In this document: piece after piece, positions 1 to 6,790 of the stretch | Position numbering within the stretch: position 1 is the first letter of the stretch | Layout of the letters: the number at the start of each line of letters is the position of its first letter | Made by a program: the position numbers and the translations under genes | NCBI GenBank assembly: GCA_016190585.1 | Contig: JACPQH010000053.1 | Location: forward strand, 1 to 22,126 | Reading direction: 5' to 3' | DNA: 22,126 nucleotides | Source: Chloroflexota bacterium | GTDB taxonomy: Bacteria; Chloroflexota; Dehalococcoidia; Dehalococcoidales; RBG-16-60-22 | The notes under the pieces: model-generated | What the model was told of the DNA's origin: nothing | Databases searched by the model: none | Seen by the model: the letters and a program-made list of their open reading frames with translations, nothing else

Positions 1-23
1 CCCCCTTCCCTGAGGGAAGGGGG
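1..23. repeat. Perfect GC-rich hairpin, 10-bp arms
   Basis: The first 23 bases form a perfect inverted repeat: CCCCCTTCCC, a TGA loop, then GGGAAGGGGG, followed by a further G-rich run to about base 36. There is no T-tract on either strand, so a classical intrinsic terminator is not shown. It resembles the dispersed REP-like hairpins of many bacterial genomes, but one copy cannot prove repetition. It lies about 75 bases upstream of proC and may close the transcript of the gene to its left, which is outside the window. Confidence 0.6.
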
Positions 24-98
24 TAGGGGGATGGGTGTACGAAGGCAATACCAAAGTGTCTATATTCGTGAAAATCTCTTCGTAGCCAGCAGGAAAGC

Positions 99-899
99 AT
101 GAAGATTTCGTTTATCGGCGGGGGGAACATGGGAGAGGCGATGCTCGCCGCCCTGCTGGACAAAGGGCTGAGCCGCCCGGAAGACATCGCCGTCAGCGAT
201 GTCAGCGAAGAACGCCGCGCTTACCTGCGGCAGAGGTATGGCGTCGGCGTCGCGGAACACATTGAAACGGCCCTCGGCGGCGCCGAGGTTGTTGTCCTGG
301 CGGTTAAGCCCCAGAACCTGGACGCCGTCCTGGGCGAAACTGGCGGCCGACTGAAGCCCGGCCAGCTCGTCCTGTCCATCGTCGCCGGCGCGCGGCTGAG
401 CACCCTGACCTCGGGACTGAGGCACGACCGGGTAGTGCGCAGTATGCCCAACACCCCCGCCCAGATCGGCGAGGGCATCACGGTCTGGACGGCCGCCCCG
501 GCGGTTGACGAGACGGCGCGGGGCCGGGCGCGGGCCATCCTGAGCTCTTTTGGCCGGGAAATTTATTTCGAGGACGAAAACTGCCTTGACATGGGCACCG
601 CGGTCAGCGGCAGCGGGCCGGCCTACCTCTTTTACTTCGTCGAAGCCCTCATCGAGGCGGCCGAGGCCCTCGGTTTTGCCCCGGAAAACGCCGCCGAGCT
701 GGTGATGCAGACGGTCGCCGGCTCGGTCCACCTGCTCCAGAAATCGGGCCGGCCGCCGGCGGAGCTGCGCCGCATGGTCACCTCGCCGGGCGGCACCACC
801 GCGGCGGCCATCCGCCGCCTGGAAGAGGGGCGCTTCAAGGAGCTCATCAGCGAGGCGCTGAAGGCCGCCCGGGACCGCGCGCAGGAATTGGGGAAGTAG
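99..899 (+). CDS. proC: Pyrroline-5-carboxylate reductase
   Basis: This enzyme performs the last step of proline synthesis, the NAD(P)H-dependent reduction of 1-pyrroline-5-carboxylate to L-proline in the cytosol. The N-terminus has a Rossmann dinucleotide site (FIGGGNMGEAML, residues 5-16). The middle has the family block MPNTPAQIGEG, and the C-terminal dimerisation domain carries the signature SGSGPAYLFYFVEAL and then SPGGTTAAAI. The length of 266 residues is normal for the family, so the gene looks intact. The ATG is preceded by AGGA about five bases upstream. The stop lies only five bases from the stop of the convergent gene at 905, so the two transcripts probably overlap at their 3' ends. 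No other proline genes are nearby. Confidence 0.96.
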   Translation: MKISFIGGGNMGEAMLAALLDKGLSRPEDIAVSDVSEERRAYLRQRYGVGVAEHIETALGGAEVVVLAVKPQNLDAVLGETGGRLKPGQLVLSIVAGARLSTLTSGLRHDRVVRSMPNTPAQIGEGITVWTAAPAVDETARGRARAILSSFGREIYFEDENCLDMGTAVSGSGPAYLFYFVEALIEAAEALGFAPENAAELVMQTVAGSVHLLQKSGRPPAELRRMVTSPGGTTAAAIRRLEEGRFKELISEALKAARDRAQELGK

Positions 900-904
900 G
901 CCGG

Positions 905-1240
905 CTACATCAGCCGCGCCGAAGCGCTGATCTCCTCGCGGGCCGGCTGCTGCTCTACCGCGACCTCGAACATCTCAACGGTTGCCGGCTGGGAAGCGGC
1001 TACGGCCTGGGATGCCTGGGAGCGTAGCTGCTCGGCGGTTTTCGCGCTCTCCTGCATGTGTCTTTCGGTGTCCCATAAAGTAACGCTAAGCTCTTTGCCG
1101 CTCTTGCGGTCGACCAGCAAATAGGCCCCCTTGAACCCCGCTAGCTTGTTGGCAGTAGGGAGGACCTGCTCCCGGTAGTGGCGGATGCCGGCTTCTATCT
1201 TGTCCGGCGTACCCTGGACGGTGCTTACTCTGGCAAACAT
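905..1240 (-). CDS. ABM-like (antibiotic biosynthesis monooxygenase fold) small protein
   Basis: A 111-residue protein with the pattern of the dimeric alpha/beta-barrel ABM fold: an N-terminal strand (MFARVSTVQG), a long helix (residues 12-33), the strand pair GAYLLVDRKSGKELSVTLWD, and a second helix with the common phrase TERHMQESAKTAEQLRSQA. The C-terminal strand reads VEMFEVAVE. Members include quinol monooxygenases, haem-degrading enzymes and many proteins of unknown role, so no substrate can be assigned. The ATG has a near-perfect AAAGGAGG site five bases upstream. It is divergent from the VOC gene at 1465 and convergent with proC. There is no signal peptide, so it is expected in the cytosol. 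Confidence 0.75.
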   Translation of the reverse strand: MFARVSTVQGTPDKIEAGIRHYREQVLPTANKLAGFKGAYLLVDRKSGKELSVTLWDTERHMQESAKTAEQLRSQASQAVAASQPATVEMFEVAVEQQPAREEISASARLM

Positions 1241-1376
1241 GATAGCCTCCTTTATATTTGTGCCTTTCAGTGTAGCTTCACCGGGCGGCCTTATAAATTC
1301 GTAGGCGCACCTAATTTTCCGGCGATATTTACCTATTGTTGCCCCGGCCGGTAAAATGAATATTTTCGGACGCGCG

Positions 1377-1412
1377 CGGGATTGAATAGGTATCTGTACG
1401 AATACAATCCCG
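1377..1412. promoter_or_regulatory. Inverted repeat in the divergent intergenic region (possible operator)
   Basis: CGGGATTG at 1377-1384 and CAATCCCG at 1405-1412 are perfect 8-bp inverted arms with a 20-base AT-rich spacer. The element sits in the 224-base gap between two divergent genes, about 50 bases before the VOC start. That is a plausible place for a regulator site or a transcript hairpin. No good sigma70 hexamer pair could be placed with confidence on either strand, so the function is open. Confidence 0.35.
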
Positions 1413-1464
1413 GTGTGAATCGGCTGATAATGGGTTAAGACTTATTTATCAGGAGGGAAAGAAG

Positions 1465-1878
1465 ATGTTAAGCAACGCGCCAGTAGCGCCGACCCTGCCG
1501 GTAACCGACATGGCACGGGCCCGGAGGTTCTACGAAGAGAAGCTCGGCCTGAAACCATCGAACCTGAAGACCCAGGCTTCGGAGATGTACTACGACTGCG
1601 GTATGGGCACCAAGCTTATGCTATATCAGCGGCCGATGCCTTCCGCCTGCGACCACACCGCCGCCGATTTCATGGTCGAGGACATCGAGAAAGAGGCGAA
1701 AGAGCTGAGAAGCAAGGGCATCGTCTTCGAAGAGTATGACATCCCCGAAATGGGCATCAAGACCGTCAACGGCATCGCCACCATGAACGGGTTCAAGGGC
1801 GCCTGGTTCAAGGACCCGGACGGCAACATCCTGGCGATCGGCCAGGTGGCGAGGGTGCCGGCGGGCACTGCCCGGTAG
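1465..1878 (+). CDS. VOC superfamily protein (glyoxalase/bleomycin-resistance fold)
   Basis: A 137-residue single-module vicinal oxygen chelate protein. The opening APTLPVTDMARARRFYEEKLGLKP is the standard first beta-alpha unit. The second half contains DFMVEDIEKEAKELRSKGI and ends with GAWFKDPDGNILAIGQ, the usual last strand with a potential metal-ligand region. The family includes glyoxalase I, dioxygenases, epimerases and resistance proteins; the sequence alone does not say which applies here. The start is set by AGGAGGG at 1451-1457, eight bases before the ATG. A cupin gene begins 40 bases downstream on the same strand with its own ribosome site, so the two may be co-transcribed. Confidence 0.85.
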   Translation: MLSNAPVAPTLPVTDMARARRFYEEKLGLKPSNLKTQASEMYYDCGMGTKLMLYQRPMPSACDHTAADFMVEDIEKEAKELRSKGIVFEEYDIPEMGIKTVNGIATMNGFKGAWFKDPDGNILAIGQVARVPAGTAR

Positions 1879-1918
1879 CCGGCCTGGCACGCTCTTAATA
1901 TATCGGGGGAGGTTTCCT

Positions 1919-2206
1919 ATGCAGGCGCCGACAGTCTCGCACATCGGCAGCATGGTCCTGGAGAACGAGCGGGTAAAGGTCTATGAGTTCCTGCTCCAAC
2001 CTGGTGAAATAACCGGCACGCACTCGCACCCGGACTACGTGGCCTACTGCCTCAGCGGCTCCAGTCTCAGGATGACCTCCCCCGATGGTAAGACCCGGGA
2101 GCTCGCCTTCAAGACGGGTGAGACATCATTCCGCAAAGCGCTAACGCACAGCATCGAGAATACCGGGCGCGAGCCGGCGCGCTTCCTCGTTATCGAGCTG
2201 AAATAA
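1919..2206 (+). CDS. Small cupin-domain protein
   Basis: A 95-residue single cupin barrel. Cupin motif 1 is visible as PGEITGTHSHPDYVAYCLSG: the glycine, the HxH pair and the closing glycine are present, but the usual glutamate metal ligand after HxH is missing, with A/Y at that position. Motif 2 is ALTHSIENTG and keeps its histidine and asparagine. Three His ligands may therefore bind a metal, or the protein may be a binding module. The ATG follows GGGGAGG by about five bases. It lies directly after the VOC gene and ends 11 bases before the stop of the convergent exporter. The substrate is unknown. Confidence 0.82.
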   Translation: MQAPTVSHIGSMVLENERVKVYEFLLQPGEITGTHSHPDYVAYCLSGSSLRMTSPDGKTRELAFKTGETSFRKALTHSIENTGREPARFLVIELK

Positions 2207-2217
2207 GCCACGCCGGT

Positions 2218-3735
2218 TCAGCCGCCCTTCTGCGGGATCATCGCCGCGGAAAACGCCGTCGCCAGGAAAGCGAGCAGGGCGCAGACGGCCATCGCCCGGC
2301 GAAAGCCGTAAATAAAGGACTCGTTAATCGCCTGCCTCGCGGCGCGGCGGGCGGCCTCGTCGAAGGTGGCCGGGATAACGATGCCGCCCAGCTTGTCCGA
2401 CTGCGCGAGGAGTTCCGTTCGCTGTGCCAGCGTCAGTTCCGGGGTGTTGACCGCCTCGCCGAGGCGAAGTGTGAAGGTGGAGACAATGATGACGCCGAGG
2501 ATGGTGATGGCCAGCAGCGCGGCGACGCGGGCGATGCCGTTATTCACCCCGGAAGCGGCCCCGGCCAGCTCCGGTTCCACCGCCAGAGCGGATTTGGTGA
2601 GCGGGGCAATGACCAGGGCCATGCCGATACCCAGGAGAGAAAGCCCCGGCAGGTAATGCCTCACGTAGCTGGCGCCCGTCCCGCTCAACGCCAGCCATAC
2701 CGTCCCCAGGGCTACCAGGGCGGGCCCGAGAATCATCGGAAGGCGTGCGCCTATCCTGTCCGCCAGCATGCCGGCGGGGCCGGAGAGGAAGGTGATGAGC
2801 GCGATGGGCGGCAGCAGTCCGAGGCCGGAAGCGTTGGCGGAATAGCCCTGCACCTGCTGCATGTTCAACACCATGAAGAAGAGCACGCCGTTGAGGGCGA
2901 AATAGAGCATCAGCGTGCAGGCGTTAGCCCCGGCGACGAACCGGTTGCGGAAGATTCGCAGGGGCACCAGCGGCTCGCGCTGGCGCGCTTCGACCAGGAC
3001 AAAAGCGACGAGGCTCAGAACTCCCCCGGTTAGCGGAGCCAGGATACGCGGGCTGGTCCAGCCGGCCCCGGGCCCCGAAATCAGGGCGTAGGCGATACCC
3101 AGCAGGCCGGCGAGAATGAGGAGGGCGCCCACCCAGTCGATGCGGCGGCTGAGCTTGTTCCGGCTTTCCAGGACGAAGAAATAGACGAAGATCAGCGCCA
3201 GGATGGTGATCGGCGCCGCCATGAACCACACGGCGCGCCAGGAGTACTGCTGCACCAGCCAGCCGCCGAGCCAGGGACCGGGCGCGGCGATGGCCCCGGA
3301 GAGTCCCGCCCACAGGCCGATGGCCTGCCCGCGCTCACTCTCCCGGAAACAGGCGGAAATTACCGAGAGGCTCTGCGGCACCACCAGCGCCGAAGCCACC
3401 CCCAGGACCGCCTGGAAAAGGATGAGCGACGAGACCGTGGGCGCCAGGCCGGCCAGGACGGCGGACACGCTCATCAGGGCCAGCCCGATGGAGAAGATGC
3501 GCTTCCTTCCAAAAAGGTCGCCGAGCGCGCCCCCGACAAGCAGCGGCGCGGTAAGCGCCAGGAGGTAGGCGTTAACGATCCACTGGAGGTCGCTGATGGT
3601 GGCGTCGAAATACTGCTGGATAGCTGGCAGGGCGATGCTTACCGCCGTGGTCAGCAGGAAAACAGCGCCGCTGGCCAGGACCGTGGCCGCCAGCGTCCAC
3701 TTGCCCCGGGCCGAGGCCAGCGAGCACCCTTCCAT
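2218..3735 (-). CDS. DHA2-type (14-TM) MFS multidrug exporter
   Basis: A 505-residue major facilitator of the EmrB/QacA (DHA2) type, expected to export drugs or other amphiphiles by proton antiport across the cytoplasmic membrane. The first helices give TTAVSIALPAIQQYF and LQWIVNAYLLALTAPLLVGG. Motif A appears as GALGDLFGRKR (residues 69-79) and the antiporter motif C as APGPWLGGW (residues 151-159). Hydrophobic segments fill the rest, consistent with 14 helices. The ATG lacks a strong Shine-Dalgarno sequence. The gene starts 42 bases after the 66-residue gene at 3978-3778, which has an excellent one, so the two probably share a transcript. The MFS stop is 11 bases from the convergent cupin stop. 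The substrate cannot be inferred. Confidence 0.93.
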   Translation of the reverse strand: MEGCSLASARGKWTLAATVLASGAVFLLTTAVSIALPAIQQYFDATISDLQWIVNAYLLALTAPLLVGGALGDLFGRKRIFSIGLALMSVSAVLAGLAPTVSSLILFQAVLGVASALVVPQSLSVISACFRESERGQAIGLWAGLSGAIAAPGPWLGGWLVQQYSWRAVWFMAAPITILALIFVYFFVLESRNKLSRRIDWVGALLILAGLLGIAYALISGPGAGWTSPRILAPLTGGVLSLVAFVLVEARQREPLVPLRIFRNRFVAGANACTLMLYFALNGVLFFMVLNMQQVQGYSANASGLGLLPPIALITFLSGPAGMLADRIGARLPMILGPALVALGTVWLALSGTGASYVRHYLPGLSLLGIGMALVIAPLTKSALAVEPELAGAASGVNNGIARVAALLAITILGVIIVSTFTLRLGEAVNTPELTLAQRTELLAQSDKLGGIVIPATFDEAARRAARQAINESFIYGFRRAMAVCALLAFLATAFSAAMIPQKGG

Positions 3736-3755
3736 AGGTCAGCCGGCGCCGCGAG

Positions 3756-3795
3756 CGTCAGGTACTGGTCTCGACCGTCAGGTACTGGTCTCGAC
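3756..3795. repeat. Perfect 20-bp tandem duplication
   Basis: The 20-base unit CGTCAGGTACTGGTCTCGAC occurs twice back to back, at 3756-3775 and 3776-3795, without a mismatch. The unit nearer the small gene encodes its last residues VETST and stop; the other lies in the 42-base spacer before the exporter start. Perfect identity suggests a recent slippage duplication. Confidence 0.95.
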
Positions 3796-3978
3796 ATGCC
3801 TCGGCTTTGGCTCGTGGAGCGCCTGGTCGATGGCGATGGCCTGCAAGCGGCCGTACGCCTGCTCGAAGTTCTTGAGCAACGCATCCAGCGTGACGGGCAG
3901 GGTACCGTTCTCGCAGATGGAAATGGCCATATCCCCGGCGACTCTTATCAGTCTCAGCTTGACCGGTTCGCTCAGCAT
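3778..3978 (-). CDS. Small conserved-looking protein upstream of the MFS exporter (function unknown)
   Basis: A 66-residue ORF whose ATG is preceded by GGAGGT with a five-base spacer, much better than chance. The protein is mainly helical and contains a plausible fold: a basic helix (EPVKLRLIRVAGDMAISIC), a turn with ENGTLPVT, then LDALLKNFEQAYGRLQAIAIDQAL. There are no membrane segments, zinc ligands or recognisable family motifs. It lies 42 bases upstream of the exporter gene on the same strand and probably heads that transcript, so a regulatory or accessory role is possible but not shown. Its 3' end is part of a 20-bp tandem duplication. Confidence 0.7.
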   Translation of the reverse strand: MLSEPVKLRLIRVAGDMAISICENGTLPVTLDALLKNFEQAYGRLQAIAIDQALHEPKPRHVETST

Positions 3979-4178
3979 ATCTGACCTCCGATGTATTAAT
4001 TATTCCCGTATCCGGATGACACCTCAGGCTGATGATAATCTAGCACGCCGGCCGGAAGCTGAATATCCGTAACGCTACCTAACGTAAACGCGCAAGCTAC
4101 GTAAAATTGGGCGGCTTTCGTAGCGGATAAAAGTCGTCGCGTTGATAAGAACCGGACGGCTGGTCGCGGCGATCCGGC

Positions 4179-4208
4179 TTGAAATAAATAGACGCCGCTG
4201 CCTAAAAT
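4179..4208 (+). promoter_or_regulatory. Sigma70-type promoter for the pore-protein gene
   Basis: TTGAAA (4179-4184) and TAAAAT (4203-4208) are separated by 18 bases. Transcription would start near 4215, leaving a leader of about 43 bases that contains the GGAGGT site of the gene at 4258. The 279-base gap upstream (3979-4257) otherwise holds no ORF that I can support. Confidence 0.6.
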
Positions 4209-4257
4209 CTTAGAGTAAATAGTAACCCTTGGTGCAGGCAAGCTATGGAGGTAGCCG

Positions 4258-4845
4258 GTGAAAGACAGCGAACGGTTTGGAAAGGAAAGCAGCCGCCGAA
4301 AACCCGGTGACAAGACAGTTCATGTCACGAAGCGGAAACGCCGGCGGAGGTTACGGGTAATCCCGAACATACCTGGCATAATAAGGTTCTTTAGCAATGT
4401 CATCCACGAGACCCCCTTTATCCCGTTATTTGTGATTCTAATGGTGGTTTTTCTGCTGGCGTCGCTTGGTATCTATCTTATCGAGCAACCGGTTAACGCG
4501 CAGTTCGGCAGGTACGCGGACGCTCTGTGGTGGTCCTTCGCCGCCATGCAAACCCAGGGCGCTAATTTCCCCGGCCCGATTACCCCCGTCGGCATGCTCG
4601 TGGGCGCTATCTGGTCTATAATCGGCACCGTGGCGCTGTTTGGCGTGATAATAGCTACCATCTACGCCTATTATGTCGACCCCAAAAGGCGCCCCTCCAG
4701 TTTGATAATAGATGCCCTTCAGTACAACCTGGAACAGATGGAGAACCTGTCAGCCGATGAAGTCAACGCCCTGAGGGACACCGTGGTCAACTATTGTAAT
4801 GCGCGAATAGCGGCCATCGAAAAGAGCGGCCAACCTCGGTCATAA
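4258..4845 (+). CDS. Two-TM pore-domain membrane protein, K+ channel-like with altered selectivity filter
   Basis: 195 residues. A basic cytosolic N-terminus (KRKRRRRLRV, residues 25-34) is followed by TM1 (about 54-76), a re-entrant pore segment (ADALWWSFAAMQTQGANF, about 87-104) and TM2 (about 112-140). The C-terminal helix runs from about 149 to 188. This is the layout of the ion-channel-2 (KcsA-like) pore domain, and the DALWWSF pore helix is characteristic. The canonical filter TVGYGD is replaced by TQGANF (residues 99-104), so K+ selectivity is doubtful; it may pass other ions or be non-conducting. The GTG start is supported by GGAGGT five bases upstream, and a promoter lies at 4179-4208. 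It stands alone, next to the mobile island. Confidence 0.75.
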   Translation: MKDSERFGKESSRRKPGDKTVHVTKRKRRRRLRVIPNIPGIIRFFSNVIHETPFIPLFVILMVVFLLASLGIYLIEQPVNAQFGRYADALWWSFAAMQTQGANFPGPITPVGMLVGAIWSIIGTVALFGVIIATIYAYYVDPKRRPSSLIIDALQYNLEQMENLSADEVNALRDTVVNYCNARIAAIEKSGQPRS

Positions 4846-4885
4846 ATATCGGTTCCTGAGCCGGCATCAGGTCCGACTCGGTCAA

Positions 4886-4938
4886 TCCCCTCTCCATCCT
4901 GAAATATAGAGCCGCACAAGCTATGGATGGAGAGGGGA
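4886..4938. terminator. Long hairpin downstream of the pore-protein gene
   Basis: CCCCTCTCCATCC at 4887-4899 is perfectly complementary to GGATGGAGAGGGG at 4925-4937, and one flanking T-A pair extends the stem to 14 bp, with a 25-base loop. It lies 41 bases after the stop at 4845, so it may end that transcript, but no T-run follows on either strand. A REP-like repeat is an equal alternative; its C/G-rich arms resemble those of the hairpin at 1-23. Confidence 0.45.
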
Positions 4939-4953
4939 GTCCAGGATTGAATA

Positions 4954-4988
4954 GAACTATATGGTTGGTTCTCTTTACTTGAGGTGTC
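4954..4988 (+). repeat. Left inverted repeat of the mobile island
   Basis: Block GAACTATATGGT at 4954-4965, then an extra TGGT, then block TCTCTTTACTTGAGGTGTC at 4970-4988. Read from the outside inwards, it matches the right end (6858 to 6828), where the blocks are GAACCATATGGT and ACTATTTACATGAAGTGTC. A few further matches continue inward (CA, TA, AAT). Confidence 0.65.
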
Positions 4989-5065
4989 TTTCATTGTAAA
5001 ATGTCTTTAGTTGTTAGTCTCTTTATAATACTGTTGAACTCGTTTTGCCAATAAGGAAAAAGGAT

Positions 5066-5278
5066 ATGTCTGGTGAACTTAAACAAGGCATAATCATAGT
5101 GGGCTTGTTTCTTATTACGGTATTGGGGTTGGGAATAATTGCAGGTATTTTTGCCTTCTTGTTTGGTGCTATTGAACTTCTGAAAACCGATGCCTTTATC
5201 TATGGTGGGGTAATAGGAATTATTATTGGTGTTTTGGCTACGTTTTTTATTGTCTGGTTTAGAAATCGTTCCAGCTAA
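5066..5278 (+). CDS. Small two-TM membrane protein inside the mobile island (function unknown)
   Basis: A 70-residue protein starting at the ATG at 5066; a TTG at 5045 would add seven residues, but AAGGA at 5053-5057 fits the ATG better. Two strongly hydrophobic helices (residues about 8-34 and 42-63) flank a short ELLKTDAF loop, and the C-terminus is basic (WFRNRSS), suggesting both ends on the cytosolic side. There is no signal peptide and no recognised family. A TATAAT at 5024-5029 lies 37 bases upstream, with no clear -35. The gene runs towards the transposase gene on the other strand. It could be a passenger, a toxin-like small membrane protein or a leftover. The antisense ORF here is hydrophilic in the manner of a shadow. 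Confidence 0.55.
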   Translation: MSGELKQGIIIVGLFLITVLGLGIIAGIFAFLFGAIELLKTDAFIYGGVIGIIIGVLATFFIVWFRNRSS

Positions 5279-5358
5279 AAGATATAATTTGTAAAACAAT
5301 TCATCCAATATTGGAAGTAGTGCTATTGATATTAAGCCTGAAGACAGCAAGATAACAC

Positions 5359-6447
5359 TCATTTCGGCAGCCCTCCAAAGTTCGATGTAATCGATGGCAC
5401 TGGGCGTGTAATATGTGGTCTCTTTTTGCTAATACGAGGTGCCTTTCGGGATAAGGATTTCTCCAGCCTGTTAACCCTGCGCCTTGCTCGTTTCTTGTCT
5501 ACGTCATAAGTCCTGCGAGTGATTGGCCTCACAAGCGTTTTGCGTTCACTGAGAATGTCCACTTTGGCAGGCGTAGTTAGTACCTGAATATGCGGCTTAG
5601 AAAAACGGACTACATCAGCCCATGTCTTGCAGGAATAGTCTACTTTAGCAACTTCTCCGGGCGTCCTTCCATTAAGGCTTTCGTGCGGGCGAAGGTAGTT
5701 GTACCAGACAAGAAAACCACCTAAGAACTTATCGGCAGTCTCAATACTTTTTAATCCCCTGAGTACCTTGGTTCTCTCTTTAAGCGTCCCATGCCAACGC
5801 TCTATGATTTCCGTGTTATCCTGCTTGGTAAACGGGTCTGTAGCTATATGTTTGGCATCTGCGCCATAGGCTCGCTCAATAGCATCCGGGTATCCTACCC
5901 AACCATCGGTAAGTACACGCTTGGGTACTTTCCCGGTTTTCTCCCTGACATCCTCCATGAGTGCTTTAATGTCCTTCATCTCGCGGTTAGGGGATAACTT
6001 AGTCGCTATGAGGTAGCGAGTATCCCGGTCAATAATATCGATGCACCAGATATTCTTACCATCGAGTTTGATTACGGTTTCATCCGCAACTAGGGCATTC
6101 CCGACTTGTGGCTGATAATCCTTAAACTGGCCTATAGCCTCGTTGGTGAATTTGGTTATCCATCCGTAGACGGTTTTTGTGGATGGTCGGGGGCTTTCAG
6201 GCGTGTGCAAGCTGTCGCAAATATCCGCTATGCTCTTTCCCTTGTAGTAATCGTCCAGCGCATCGGCAACTTTGTAGTAGGGTGTCTTCATACCGAATAG
6301 GCGATCATCCGCCTTGAATTTCCGTCTGCACGAATTGCAGAAGTAGGTTTGAACTCCATTAACAAAACCGTACTTGCGGGTGCTAGTAGACTGACAATAT
6401 TTGCAGGTAATGGGGTTATTTTGTTGTTGGAGTTGCTGTATTTCCAT
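5359..6447 (-). CDS. DDE transposase, IS6/IS240-like, with N-terminal zinc ribbon
   Basis: A 362-residue transposase that would cut and join the element's ends. The N-terminus holds a zinc ribbon (C15, C18, C37, C40, with YGFVNGVQTYFCNSCRRKF), then a helix-turn-helix-like region (KSIADICDSL...PSTKTVYGWITKF). The RNase H-fold catalytic core has D122 in ADETVIKLDG, D181 in LTDGWVGYPDAI and E216 in IERWHGTLKER, a 35-residue D-E spacing as in DD34/35E enzymes. YNYLRPHESLNGRTPGEVA is the usual end of the core. A long Arg/Lys-rich tail (from about 300) is unusual. The ATG has AAGGGGG five bases upstream and overlaps the end of the TM gene by 32 bases. The catalytic residues are all present, so it may be active. 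Confidence 0.85.
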   Translation of the reverse strand: MEIQQLQQQNNPITCKYCQSTSTRKYGFVNGVQTYFCNSCRRKFKADDRLFGMKTPYYKVADALDDYYKGKSIADICDSLHTPESPRPSTKTVYGWITKFTNEAIGQFKDYQPQVGNALVADETVIKLDGKNIWCIDIIDRDTRYLIATKLSPNREMKDIKALMEDVREKTGKVPKRVLTDGWVGYPDAIERAYGADAKHIATDPFTKQDNTEIIERWHGTLKERTKVLRGLKSIETADKFLGGFLVWYNYLRPHESLNGRTPGEVAKVDYSCKTWADVVRFSKPHIQVLTTPAKVDILSERKTLVRPITRRTYDVDKKRARRRVNRLEKSLSRKAPRISKKRPHITRPVPSITSNFGGLPK

Positions 6448-6781
6448 TTATTCCCCCTTGCTGAATAGCATTAAAAATATCCAAATTTTTATTACTAATC
6501 ACATCTAACTTTTCAGTTTGTTTATTTATAGCATCAATTATTCGGTCTGTATTTTTATCACTAGCATTTTCTTGTGTAGAATTAAGAAAATAAATTCCGA
6601 CTGACATAGCAATTAGCAACGCAAGAGCAACAAATGTTTTGGAACCCCACATCCCTTTCACAACCCACCTCCAATGCCTCGGGTCACGCCACAAGTCACG
6701 TAGGATGTGACCAAAATTCTCTTGAAATACACCCACAATGAAGGCAATCCAAACAAGTAGAATCTCGATGTAAAATTCCAT
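6416..6781 (-). CDS. TM/coiled-coil protein overlapping the transposase start (function unknown)
   Basis: 121 residues: a hydrophobic N-terminal helix (IEILLVWIAFIVGVF, about 5-19), a basic/aromatic loop (RDLWRDPRHWRWVVKG), a second TM (about 48-66), then a polar helix (SDKNTDRIIDAINKQTEKLD, about 73-92, and on to 107) likely to form a coiled coil, and a Gly/Thr-rich tail. I do not recognise the family. Its last 32 bases overlap the transposase gene in a different frame, suggesting translational coupling. A TAA directly precedes the transposase ATG in the transposase frame, so a frameshift fusion at the GGGGGA run is not expected. The ATG has a GGGGGG site about seven bases upstream that can be masked by a hairpin. 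It shares the low GC of the island and appears to be part of the element. Confidence 0.65.
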   Translation of the reverse strand: MEFYIEILLVWIAFIVGVFQENFGHILRDLWRDPRHWRWVVKGMWGSKTFVALALLIAMSVGIYFLNSTQENASDKNTDRIIDAINKQTEKLDVISNKNLDIFNAIQQGGINGNTATPTTK

Positions 6782-6790
6782 ATTATAGCC

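Noticed and set aside
2656..3568. Plus-strand open frames at 2656-3033 and 3203-3568
   Set aside because: Antisense to the MFS exporter, without recognisable motifs or ribosome sites.
3756..3795. CRISPR array
   Set aside because: Only two units, directly adjacent with no spacer; it is a simple tandem duplication.
4991..5362. Minus-strand 123-codon ORF overlapping the transposase stop by ATGA, with GGAGGG upstream
   Set aside because: Considered because of the good ribosome site, but most of it is the antisense of the two-TM protein and has the polar Asn/Lys/Tyr-rich composition typical of such a shadow. A short N-terminal peptide could still be made.
6420..6450. Programmed frameshift at the GGGGGA run to fuse the TM protein to the transposase
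   Set aside because: In the transposase frame a TAA stands directly before the ATG, so a shift at the run would stop at once. Independent or coupled initiation fits better.
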